A stretch of 64,000 nt of DNA from Lachnospiraceae bacterium (GTDB taxonomy: Bacteria > Bacillota > Clostridia > Lachnospirales > Lachnospiraceae): NCBI GenBank assembly GCA_021770345.1, contig JAETRD010000011.1, positions 1 to 64,000 on the forward strand, given 5' to 3'. The notes beneath the pieces are model-generated. The model searched no databases, had not been told where the DNA came from, and saw nothing but the letters and a program-made list of their open reading frames with translations. The translations under genes and the position numbers were made by a program. Numbering within the stretch: position 1 is the first letter of the stretch; every line of letters starts with the position of its first letter. Positions 35,370-43,137 of the stretch are shown here, in pieces.

Positions 35370-35437
35370 GCTTCCTCCCCGCTGTATATTTGATTTTAAG
35401 GCGCCTTCTCAGGGATTTTTGCTTTGCCCTTCACTGA

Positions 35438-35466
35438 TACATTGTAATGAAACGGCAAACGGTTCA
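35438..35466 (-). promoter_or_regulatory. Candidate ECF-type autoregulated promoter
   Basis: On the minus strand TGAACCGTTT (from 35466) resembles the ECF -35 pattern with AAC followed by TTT, and CAATGTA lies about 16 bases on, about 70 bases before the sigma gene start. The match to the -10 pattern is weak. Confidence 0.35.
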
Positions 35467-35502
35467 AAAAAGGGAATAAACCATCTCTGATTTATCCCCT
35501 TT
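35465..35502 (-). terminator. Intrinsic terminator after holA
   Basis: A 12-bp stem (35502-35491 with 35480-35469, one G-U in the minus-strand RNA) with 10-base loop is followed by TTTTTT on the minus strand. It lies 54 bases after the holA stop and ends the long comEA-to-holA unit. Confidence 0.85.
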
Positions 35503-35555
35503 AGATTTCGCTGCCATTTTGTCCGCCCTGCGTACCGCCCGCGCAGCCGGTCTGA

Positions 35556-36545
35556 CTATGAAGTTTTTGCCGCGCTGTATTTCATGAGAAAGACCTCGAC
35601 GGCCATCCGCTCATTCATGCGTCCCGTCTTGACGGCCTCCTCCAAATCCGCCCCGTCATGCAGTGCCTGCTTTAGCTGTGCCATTGTAAATCCTTTCGCC
35701 TGCGTCACGTTGCGCCGCACCGCAAACGGCGGTATCCCGGCTTTCTTCGCCATTGCACCGCTGTCAAATCCTTTTGACGCCATATCCCGCACGGTCAAAA
35801 GGATCTGAAACTGTCTCGTGATCAGATACATGATACGCATCGGCGGCTCCTTTAACGTCAGCAGATCATAATACAGATCGAGCGCCTTCCGCTGGTTATG
35901 CTCCGCAACCGCATTTACCATATCGAATATCTTGTTCGTGGTCTGCTCGGTCGCAATCGCCTCCACATCCTCCGCCGTGATCACCTCACGTCCCATCGTA
36001 TAACAGATCAGCTTTTCCAGCTCCCGGTCTATATTCCCCATGTCGGTTCCCGTCTTCTCGAGAAAAAGCTGCATGACATTGCCGGTGATGTTTTTCCCTT
36101 CTCTTTTGAGGCGTCCCAGAATCCAGCGCGTGAGCAGTTCCTCGCTCTGCGTCGAAAACTCCACAATCTTACCCGCTTTTTTGACGCTTTTGTACATCTT
36201 CCCGCGCTTGTCCACTTCCGCCTCCACAAAAATGAAATGCGCTGCCGACGCGAGCTGTCCGATATAGGCGGCCAAATCCTCACAGCTGTTCTTAAAAAAG
36301 CCGCTGTTTTCAATCAGTATCACACGCCGCTCCGCAAAAAAGGGCAGCGTTTCCGCCAGATCTATGACCTCCCTCGGATTGATATCCTTCCCCTCGTAAA
36401 CCGTGACATTCATCGTGTCATCCGGCGCGGCGAGCGCCGCCCGGAGCTTGTCTCTGTACTGCCGCTTCAGATATCCTTCCTCACCGTACAGGAGGTATAT
36501 TTGTTTGAAATTTCCCGTCTTAATATCTTCATCAATCGTCTTCAT
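35556..36545 (-). CDS. holA: DNA polymerase III subunit delta
   Basis: This 329-residue clamp-loader subunit has the N-terminal domain FKQIYLLYGEEGYLKRQYRDKL, in which the P-loop is degenerate as usual for delta, and the family blocks EKTGTDMGNIDRELEKL and DVEAIATEQTTNKIFDMVNAV. A C-terminal collar domain follows. It opens the beta clamp in the replisome. It starts four bases after comEC, an arrangement conserved across Firmicutes. GGAG-type purines in the comEC end serve as ribosome binding site. Confidence 0.94.
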   Translation of the reverse strand: MKTIDEDIKTGNFKQIYLLYGEEGYLKRQYRDKLRAALAAPDDTMNVTVYEGKDINPREVIDLAETLPFFAERRVILIENSGFFKNSCEDLAAYIGQLASAAHFIFVEAEVDKRGKMYKSVKKAGKIVEFSTQSEELLTRWILGRLKREGKNITGNVMQLFLEKTGTDMGNIDRELEKLICYTMGREVITAEDVEAIATEQTTNKIFDMVNAVAEHNQRKALDLYYDLLTLKEPPMRIMYLITRQFQILLTVRDMASKGFDSGAMAKKAGIPPFAVRRNVTQAKGFTMAQLKQALHDGADLEEAVKTGRMNERMAVEVFLMKYSAAKTS

Positions 36546-36549
36546 GCAT

Positions 36550-39066
36550 TCATTTTAGCAATTGTACCGGGAAAACGCAACCTTCTTTACACCCACAATA
36601 CTCCTCCGTCGTAATCCGGCCTCCCCGGTACCGGATCTTAATCTGTCCTCCGTGCATCGTATAAAAGATCCTGCTGCCCGTGCGCTGCATATTCCGCACC
36701 GCCTCATCCCCGGGATGCCCGTACCGGTTGTTCTCCCCGCAGGATATCACGGAAATTTCCGGGGAAAGCGCCTGTAAGAACGCCTCCGAATTCGAATACT
36801 TCGAGCCGTGATGCGCCGCCTTATAAAACGTTACCGGGCGCAGCACACCCGCCTCGACAAGCGCTTCCTCCTCCGCACTTCCAATATCCCCGGTAAATAC
36901 CCCTGAGAATCCTCCCTCCTCATAGCACAGTACAAGAGACGCCGCATTTTTATCCGCGTACGCCGCCTCCCGCAGAGGGGACAGCACCCGTATCCTCGCC
37001 CGGCCGAGATGCAGGATATCACCCGCACCGACATACCGGATTTCGCAGCCGGTGTCCGCCGCCAGCGCAAGCAGTTCGTCAAGCGCCGCATCCTCCTCTC
37101 CCGCCGTCTCGGAAACGATCAGATGCCGGACGGGATACCCCTCCCCAAGCAGCTCGCGCAGCCCCGAAATATGATCCGCATCGGTGTGGGAGACAAACCA
37201 GTAGTCAATCTCCCGCACACCCCGGTATTTCAGAAAGGGCAATATCCGGTAAATTCCGACCTTTCCCGCACCCGTGCTGCCGCCGTCCACAAATACCGTA
37301 TCACCGCCGCCGGTGCGAAGAAAACTGCCGTCCCCCTGCCCCACATCCAGAATATCCAGTTCCATGCCGCCGCTGCCGCGCCAGAAAAGCACGATAAGCA
37401 AAACGGCCGCGCCGGCGAAGAACCGGGCCATACCGCCGCTGCTCTGTGCAATTTCTTTTCCCATCCTTTGAACCTTTCCCGTCTCCGATCTATGTTTCGC
37501 CGGTGTATTTTTCTCCGCGTTTGCTCTTCTCTCTTTTGCCGCCTGCGCGCTTCTTTTCAGATAAAACGCCAGAGCCGCAAGTCCCGCATAATAGAGTATC
37601 ATCTGCCCAGGCTGCGGCCGACCCGTAATCTGCACCGCACCGGGCAGTTGTTCCGCCACGGCGCAGACCCTGTTAATCAGCCAGAGGAGCTTTTCGCACG
37701 GGAACAAAAGCACGCCTGCAAGCCGCAGACCCGCGCTCTCTCCAAGGAACACGGCCGCCGCCGTCCCGAGCAGACCGCCCAAAAGCCCCATCGTCAACAC
37801 GGCCCCCGTCATCGGCAGCACGATAAGATTTACCGGCACGGCATAACAGGCCGCCTCATAAAAATGCCATACCACAAGCGGCAGCGTCACAAGCCAGGCC
37901 ACCGTCCCCGCATACAGCTTTTCCATCTGCTTTCCGTATCTTTGCCCCGAAAAATCTACGGTCTTCCCCATGCACACAATCCCGGCCACAGCCGTGAACG
38001 AAAGCTGGAAACCCGCATCCCACGGCAGATACGGATTCTGTACGAGCAGAACGAACGCGGCCGCTCCAAGCGCGTTTAACGTATCGTAGCTGCGGCCGAC
38101 GATATCTGCGGACAGCATCAGGCAAAACATCAGAACCGCGCGGCGCGCAGAGTTTCCCATGCCTGTCATCTGTCCGTAGCACACCAGCAAAAAGGCTGAA
38201 ACCGCCCCCGCAGACCGGATGCCCGGTCCGATTTTTTTCAGCAGCCCGTAGCACGCCATCCCCACAACCGCCACATGCAGACCGGAAATCGCCATAATAT
38301 GGGACAGACCACAGTTCTGATACAGCTGCCGCTGCCCGTCCTGCAGCAGCGTCTTGTCTCCCAGCGTCATCGCACACAAAATTCCGGCCTCGGCTCCCGC
38401 AAGCGTCTGTTCATACAGCGCGCGCATCCGGTTTCTGAGCGCAAAAAGCCACTCGGCGAGCCGGTTTTCTTTTCCGTAGATCCCGCAAAGCCGCACATCT
38501 GTGAGTGCAAAATCAATTTTGCGGTTTTGGTAGAAAGATTTCTCATCAAAATTTCCTTCATTCCGCGCCGCATCCCATAATTCAATTGTTCCGTTTAACA
38601 CAAGGATTTCTCCGACAGAGGCAAAGTCGGAATCGGTATATACCAGAATCCGGTTACAGGGAACCGGAGCCTCTTTTGACCGTTCGTTTTGACCGCATCC
38701 TATGATGCAGGATGCCATTTCATAGATGTATTGTTGATTTTTAATTTCTTTTTTGTCCAGTTTTCCCTGCACGGTCACGTTTGTCCCGTCGCCGAGATAC
38801 GGAAGATAACCGTCCCGGAACCGGCATTCCTGCCCGTACCGAACGCTTCCGAAAAGCAGGCACAGCGCAAACGCCGCCATGCGCACCGCCGCATGAAAGC
38901 GCACGTCCCGCCGCCTGCCGCCGTCCCGGCACTTCCACATCTGCCATGCCGCTGCGGCAAATCCTGCAAACGCCGCCGCTGCGCTCAGCATCCCCGCACC
39001 CCGGGCCGCAGACACCGCCCCGAGAAGAAAACCGACTGCCATTCCGCAAAACGGCCGTCTGATCAT
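36550..39066 (-). CDS. comEC: ComEC/Rec2 family DNA uptake channel
   Basis: This 838-residue protein has an N-terminal OB-like ComEC domain (residues about 60-210), ten or so membrane helices with LSHIMAISGLHVAVVGM, the signature of the competence domain, and a C-terminal metallo-beta-lactamase-like domain (from about 565). That domain has ILDVGQGDG, SHTDADHISG near residue 628 and KAAHHGSKYSNS. ComEC carries single-stranded DNA across the membrane. Its ATG overlaps closely with the upstream lipoprotein stop (GGAGGAATAAATG). Competence in this group is unproven, but all domains are intact. Confidence 0.93.
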   Translation of the reverse strand: MIRRPFCGMAVGFLLGAVSAARGAGMLSAAAAFAGFAAAAWQMWKCRDGGRRRDVRFHAAVRMAAFALCLLFGSVRYGQECRFRDGYLPYLGDGTNVTVQGKLDKKEIKNQQYIYEMASCIIGCGQNERSKEAPVPCNRILVYTDSDFASVGEILVLNGTIELWDAARNEGNFDEKSFYQNRKIDFALTDVRLCGIYGKENRLAEWLFALRNRMRALYEQTLAGAEAGILCAMTLGDKTLLQDGQRQLYQNCGLSHIMAISGLHVAVVGMACYGLLKKIGPGIRSAGAVSAFLLVCYGQMTGMGNSARRAVLMFCLMLSADIVGRSYDTLNALGAAAFVLLVQNPYLPWDAGFQLSFTAVAGIVCMGKTVDFSGQRYGKQMEKLYAGTVAWLVTLPLVVWHFYEAACYAVPVNLIVLPMTGAVLTMGLLGGLLGTAAAVFLGESAGLRLAGVLLFPCEKLLWLINRVCAVAEQLPGAVQITGRPQPGQMILYYAGLAALAFYLKRSAQAAKERRANAEKNTPAKHRSETGKVQRMGKEIAQSSGGMARFFAGAAVLLIVLFWRGSGGMELDILDVGQGDGSFLRTGGGDTVFVDGGSTGAGKVGIYRILPFLKYRGVREIDYWFVSHTDADHISGLRELLGEGYPVRHLIVSETAGEEDAALDELLALAADTGCEIRYVGAGDILHLGRARIRVLSPLREAAYADKNAASLVLCYEEGGFSGVFTGDIGSAEEEALVEAGVLRPVTFYKAAHHGSKYSNSEAFLQALSPEISVISCGENNRYGHPGDEAVRNMQRTGSRIFYTMHGGQIKIRYRGGRITTEEYCGCKEGCVFPVQLLK

Positions 39067-39071
39067 TACAT

Positions 39072-40079
39072 TTATTCCTCCTCCGTTGTATTTTGTACTT
39101 CGCCGGCCTCGTCGGACACCACATAATCAAGGTTCCGCTCGTACATTTCGCTCAACGAAAATCGGTCACGGTACACCCCGCTGTTATCTCCGTTGACCGA
39201 TATCTGCACCTTGCTGATACCCGGCAGCTCGGACAGCGAATTTACGATCGAGTAGATGACCACCGCTTCGGTCACCTGATAATCCTGATTCCGGAACCCC
39301 TCGTCAAGACTGACATAGCATATCCCGTCCACCACGGAGATTGTCACAAGCCTCGTTCCCGCCGGTATCGCGGACTTTGCGCCCGGCCTGGCGGTTCCGC
39401 CTAAGAGCTGTTCCATCACCAGCTTTTCAAGCGCAATATTGCTGCTGTAATACACTTCCTCCCGCACCTCTTTGACCAGTCCGTCACCGGTTTCATTGGA
39501 AAAGTACAGCGTCAGCGTCGCGTCCTGAATGGAATTAATCTGCGCCCCCGGATTCTCAATAAAACTCTCCGGTGTCATGCTCCCGACAATATTCCCTTTT
39601 GCGTCTACAAGAGGACTGTCTCCCACGCGAAAAGACACGCACTCAACCCCCTCAATCTGCGTCATCGTCCGCACGACGGCGGCTCTGCAGAGCACTTCCT
39701 CCACGGTCGTCATATTGTTATAATCCGCATCAAAGCTCAATGTCAAAAGCACCCCTTCCAGAGAATAGCTTGTCACCTCCACGTCGTTCGGTATCGGCTT
39801 GCGGCATTCCACATTGTCGGAGTCCGAGCAAAGCACCGCTAAAAACTCCTGAATCAGTCCGTTCGTGTCCGTCGCCTGCGGCTCGTAATCGACCTGGATG
39901 ATCCTGCTTTTTTCCTTATTCAGATATTCCACATGGTATTTGCCCGGAGTCTCTTCCTTCCCGCACCCTGACAACGGAAACATTCCCGTAAAAAACACCG
40001 CAGCCGCAGCCAGACCGTATATGCCTTTTTTTATCTCCCTGTACACACGCCCTTTGCGCCGCTCTGTTTGACCCCTCAT
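39072..40079 (-). CDS. GerMN-domain lipoprotein
   Basis: This 335-residue protein has a signal peptide with lipobox LSGC (Cys39) and two GerMN (sporulation/spore germination) domains at about 55-185 and 195-310. Recurrent features are TNGLIQEFLAVL, TLSFDADYNN, ALEKLVMEQLLGG and CYVSLDEGF. It lies 12 bases after the histidine kinase, so it may modulate that kinase outside the membrane in the way unrelated lipoproteins do for other WalK proteins; this is inference. A role in sporulation or germination is equally possible. AAGGAG precedes the ATG. Confidence 0.85.
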   Translation of the reverse strand: MRGQTERRKGRVYREIKKGIYGLAAAAVFFTGMFPLSGCGKEETPGKYHVEYLNKEKSRIIQVDYEPQATDTNGLIQEFLAVLCSDSDNVECRKPIPNDVEVTSYSLEGVLLTLSFDADYNNMTTVEEVLCRAAVVRTMTQIEGVECVSFRVGDSPLVDAKGNIVGSMTPESFIENPGAQINSIQDATLTLYFSNETGDGLVKEVREEVYYSSNIALEKLVMEQLLGGTARPGAKSAIPAGTRLVTISVVDGICYVSLDEGFRNQDYQVTEAVVIYSIVNSLSELPGISKVQISVNGDNSGVYRDRFSLSEMYERNLDYVVSDEAGEVQNTTEEE

Positions 40080-40091
40080 TTTGTCTGCTCC

Positions 40092-41537
40092 TTAAGAGAT
40101 ATAGTTGAGCGGGATGCGCACGTTAAAAATCGTGCCCTCCCCCTCCGTACTAAACACCTTAATCGCTCCCCGGTGCATTAAAATCGCACTTCTCGTGATC
40201 GCAAGTCCAAGCCCCGTGCCGCCGATTTCCCGCGAATGAGACTTGTCCACACGGTAAAACCGCTCGTATATATGCTCTATGGAATCCTGCGGAATCCCAA
40301 TTCCCGAATCTTCCACTTTCAGATAGAAATACTGGTGATCCGCATTCAGCGACACATGTACCCAGCCGTCCTCCCTGTTATACTTAATCGCATTCTCAAT
40401 CAGATTGGTGAAAGCCAGCGTAATTTTCACCTCGTCCACATCCGCCGTCACGGGCCGGAAGCTTTCGAGCACCAGCTCCACATGCTGCCGTTCCGCGATC
40501 GGATTCAGCCGCTTTAAAATCTGTTCCAGCAGCTCGTTGATATTCAGATTTGCAATATTTAAGTCCGCCGCCGACTTATCCATCCTGACTAACGACAGCA
40601 AGTCATTGATGATTTTGGTCTCCCGGTCAACCTCGTTTCCGATGTCCGCCATAAACTCCTTGTAGAGTTCTATCGGGGCGTCTTCCATGCTGTTGATGGA
40701 ATCCGCAAGGACTTTCATCGAAGTCAGCGGTGTCTTCAGCTCGTGGGAGACATTCGACACAAATTCCTGTCTTGAATCGTCAAGTACTTTCATGCGCCCT
40801 AACATGCCATTAAATTTCTCACAGATTAAGGCCGTCTCGGTGTAAGAGTCAATCGAGAGCAAATCCTCCCCGTAGCCGGTCTGGATCTCCTCGATCGACT
40901 TCGACATCGCATGAAACGGCCGTACCAGCAGATTCCCCAGCAGATAGGCAATGAAAATCACGGCAAAGCTCAGCACCATTCCCATCACCCGCGTACTGCG
41001 CGCCAGATATTCCAGATTTAAGTTGATGCTGTCTGTGGAGACGCTGACCATCATGACGCCGAGTGTCCGGCGCGTCTCCGTCTCGCCGGCTGCTTTTTCA
41101 AACAGAGGAACCGTAAGCTCAATATAGCGGTTCTCCGAATCGTACTTGGTGATCTCGTTTCCGTAAAAGCTGTTGATCACCTCCTCGGAAATAATCGTTT
41201 TCCCTGCGTCGAGATCATAGGTGTCGCGCACAATATGAAAACTCTCGTCGATGATCATCACGCGGCCGTCATAAATCGCGGAGAGCTGCTCTAGCTGCGC
41301 ATTGATCGTCGCCGCATCCACATCATTGATATAATCATTAGAAACAATCTGATTTGCCAGAATTTTCGCCTGACTTAAGATTTCGCTCGTGCGGATCGAC
41401 ACCGCACGCTTTTCGTAAGAATTGAGCATCCCGGCCTGAATAAGCGTGCCCGGTATAATTCCCAACAAAACAAAACATACGGTCAGTCTGAATTTAAGGC
41501 TTCCGAAAAAATCCGCAGCCCATTTAAACTTTGCCAT
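40092..41537 (-). CDS. Sensor histidine kinase, WalK/PhoR-like
   Basis: This 481-residue kinase has two membrane helices (about 17-37 and 184-204) around an extracytoplasmic sensor of about 145 residues. HAMP follows (LVRPFHAMSKSIEEIQTG), then HisKA with His265 in SNVSHELKTPLTS. The HATPase has N box NLIENAIKYN, DSGIGIP and GGTGLGLAITRS. Unlike Bacillus WalK there is no PAS domain between HAMP and HisKA. Twelve bases separate it from the response regulator gene. It probably responds to the cell-wall state; WalK identity is by context and similarity, not proven. Confidence 0.92.
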   Translation of the reverse strand: MAKFKWAADFFGSLKFRLTVCFVLLGIIPGTLIQAGMLNSYEKRAVSIRTSEILSQAKILANQIVSNDYINDVDAATINAQLEQLSAIYDGRVMIIDESFHIVRDTYDLDAGKTIISEEVINSFYGNEITKYDSENRYIELTVPLFEKAAGETETRRTLGVMMVSVSTDSINLNLEYLARSTRVMGMVLSFAVIFIAYLLGNLLVRPFHAMSKSIEEIQTGYGEDLLSIDSYTETALICEKFNGMLGRMKVLDDSRQEFVSNVSHELKTPLTSMKVLADSINSMEDAPIELYKEFMADIGNEVDRETKIINDLLSLVRMDKSAADLNIANLNINELLEQILKRLNPIAERQHVELVLESFRPVTADVDEVKITLAFTNLIENAIKYNREDGWVHVSLNADHQYFYLKVEDSGIGIPQDSIEHIYERFYRVDKSHSREIGGTGLGLAITRSAILMHRGAIKVFSTEGEGTIFNVRIPLNYIS

Positions 41538-41549
41538 GATATCTACCTG

Positions 41550-42242
41550 TCAATTCTGTGAATAGTAATAGCCCACACCCCATTTTGTGTGCACATATTT
41601 CGGCTCGCTGGGATTGCTCTCTATCTTTTCCCGAAGACGCCTTACATGTACGTCGACCGTGCGCACGTCTCCCGGGTACTCATATCCCCAGACAAGATTC
41701 AGAAGGTTCTCCCTGCCGTAGACCTTATTGGGATTGTTGACCAGCAGCTCAAGCAGATCAAATTCCTTCGCGGTCAGGTTGACCTCCCTGCCCTGGATAA
41801 ACAGCCTTCTGCTCTCGCAGTCCATCTTCAGATCACCGGATTCGAGCAGCTTTGTATTTTTCTTCTTTTCCGGTCCTCCTCCGGTTCTGCGCATAATCGC
41901 CTTGATGCGCGCCTTGACTTCCAAAATGTTAAACGGTTTCGTGATATAGTCGTCCGCCCCGTATTCAAGTCCGAGAATCTTATCCATATCGTCGCCTTTT
42001 GCCGTCAGCATCACAATCGGCATATTGGAAAATTCCCGAATCTGCTGGCACACCTCAAACCCGTCCATCTTCGGCAGCATGATATCCAGCAAGATCATAT
42101 CGTAACTGTTTTCCGTGGCAAGCTTTAATGCCTCCTCGCCGTCATAGGCGCAATCTACCTCCATCCCGTCCTGCTCTAAGCTAAAACGGATCCCTTTTAC
42201 AATTAATTTTTCGTCATCTACAACAAGAACCTTTTTTGCCAT
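41550..42242 (-). CDS. OmpR/PhoB-family response regulator, WalR-like
   Basis: This 230-residue regulator has a receiver domain with phospho-acceptor Asp53 (MILLDIMLPKMDGFEV), acidic pocket VVDDE, Thr of MLTAKGD and Lys of YITKPF. A winged-helix effector domain follows (LTAKEFDLLELL, VDVHVRRLREKIE, KWGVGYYY). It closely resembles WalR/YycF-type regulators of clostridia. It is one base after the comEA-like stop and is followed by its kinase. Confidence 0.94.
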   Translation of the reverse strand: MAKKVLVVDDEKLIVKGIRFSLEQDGMEVDCAYDGEEALKLATENSYDMILLDIMLPKMDGFEVCQQIREFSNMPIVMLTAKGDDMDKILGLEYGADDYITKPFNILEVKARIKAIMRRTGGGPEKKKNTKLLESGDLKMDCESRRLFIQGREVNLTAKEFDLLELLVNNPNKVYGRENLLNLVWGYEYPGDVRTVDVHVRRLREKIESNPSEPKYVHTKWGVGYYYSQN

Positions 42243-42243
42243 T

Positions 42244-42897
42244 CTATCTCACCCTTATATAGTCTTTGATACGGTTATAGACACCCTCTTTGATTCCCTC
42301 CACCTTCATGATATCCTCCGCCGCGGAAAACCCTCCGTGGCTTTCCCGGTACGCAAGAATGCTCTCCGCCTTTGCGGCGCCGATTCCCGGAAGCGTTGTA
42401 AGCTCCGCCATTCCCGCCGTGTTCAGATCGATTCTGCCGTCCGCTTCCGACTCTTCCCGAGGCGACGCCGTCTGTCCGTCTGTCCCGCCCGGGGCGCGTG
42501 CATCCTGCGGCATCTCCGAAACCTCCTCTTCCGTCGGTATCCAAATCATCTGCCCGTCCGCGATCATCTGCGCCTGATTGACATAATCCGTGCTGGCCTC
42601 TTCACTCAGTCCTCCGGCCAGCGCAAGCGCCTCGTAAATGCGGCTGCCCTCCGGCAGCCCATAGACGCCCGCCTGGCACACGGCTCCGCACACATAGACA
42701 TAGCACTCCCGCACGGCTCCTTCCGGCTCCACGGCCTCCTCTTCCGGTTCTGTATACTCCGTCTCCGGTGTCCCGATCTTTTCCGTGTCCTCCGACACGG
42801 ATGCTTTCTCCAAATATACCGTATCGCTCCTGCCGCAGCCCGTCTGTCCAGACAGTAAAAAGCATACGGCAAAACCTGTTATCATCCATCGTTTCAT
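42244..42897 (-). CDS. ComEA-like helix-hairpin-helix DNA-binding protein with SLBB domain
   Basis: This 217-residue protein has a signal peptide with a lipobox-like QTGC near residue 21, an acidic linker, an SLBB domain (CYVYVCGAVCQAGVYGLPEG) and a C-terminal pair of helix-hairpin-helix motifs (IDLNTAGMAELTTLPGIG and GGFSAAEDIMKVEGI). ComEA binds double-stranded DNA at the cell surface and hands it to ComEC, which is encoded four genes downstream. I start at 42897, where AAGGAG lies eight bases upstream; the frame upstream runs through the leader hairpins. The promoter and hairpins upstream control this and the following five genes. Confidence 0.88.
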   Translation of the reverse strand: MKRWMITGFAVCFLLSGQTGCGRSDTVYLEKASVSEDTEKIGTPETEYTEPEEEAVEPEGAVRECYVYVCGAVCQAGVYGLPEGSRIYEALALAGGLSEEASTDYVNQAQMIADGQMIWIPTEEEVSEMPQDARAPGGTDGQTASPREESEADGRIDLNTAGMAELTTLPGIGAAKAESILAYRESHGGFSAAEDIMKVEGIKEGVYNRIKDYIRVR

Positions 42898-42920
42898 GGC
42901 ATACTCCTTCCTTGACACAA

Positions 42921-42997
42921 CAACGGGCCATACGCTTTCGCGAACGGCCCTTATGTCGAACAACGGGCCACACGCTTCTGCGAACGGCCCGTTGTTC
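42921..42997 (-). repeat. Two tandem hairpin repeats in the comEA leader
   Basis: Segments 42921-42950 and 42961-42990 are 27/30 identical, 40 bp apart. Each has an outer GGGCC...GGCCC stem and an inner CGC-NNNN-GCG stem; the differences fall mainly in the tetraloop, so the fold is kept. In the second copy the outer stem is a perfect 12 bp (42958-42969 with 42986-42997). A related core recurs in the hairpin at 33617-33674. Confidence 0.75.
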
Positions 42998-43001
42998 AAA
43001 A

Positions 43002-43028
43002 AAAGAATCCTGCGCCGCAGGATTCTTT
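43002..43028 (-). terminator. Intrinsic terminator in the comEA operon leader
   Basis: A perfect 13-bp stem with one central base (43028-43016 with 43014-43002) is followed on the minus strand by seven T residues in all. It lies 110 bases after the solute-binding protein stop. A sigma-A promoter sits between that stop and this hairpin, so it can act both as end of the arginine operon and as attenuator of the comEA operon. Confidence 0.85.
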
Positions 43029-43065
43029 GATGTCAGAACGAAAGAGCCCTCAATGCCTATCTTTT

Positions 43066-43094
43066 ATTCTAACGAAAATTCCGATTTATGACAA
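43066..43094 (-). promoter_or_regulatory. Sigma-A promoter upstream of the leader terminator
   Basis: On the minus strand TTGTCA (43094-43089), a 17-base spacer and TAGAAT (43071-43066) form a good promoter. Start would be near 43059, about 31 bases before the terminator stem and about 160 bases before the comEA ATG. No other promoter is visible between the terminator and comEA. Confidence 0.7.
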
Positions 43095-43137
43095 GGGCAA
43101 TTCAAAAATATTTTGGATTTCAGAAATATTTAAGACT

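Noticed and set aside
37009-38079. A 356-codon plus-strand open frame opposite comEC
   Set aside because: It is a shadow of comEC, which has all family motifs; the product is Arg/His/Pro-rich and without domains.
42898-42999. Longer N-terminus of the ComEA-like protein starting at 42999
   Set aside because: The extra codons lie in the repeated hairpins, and the ATG at 42897 is followed by a proper signal peptide with AAGGAG before it.
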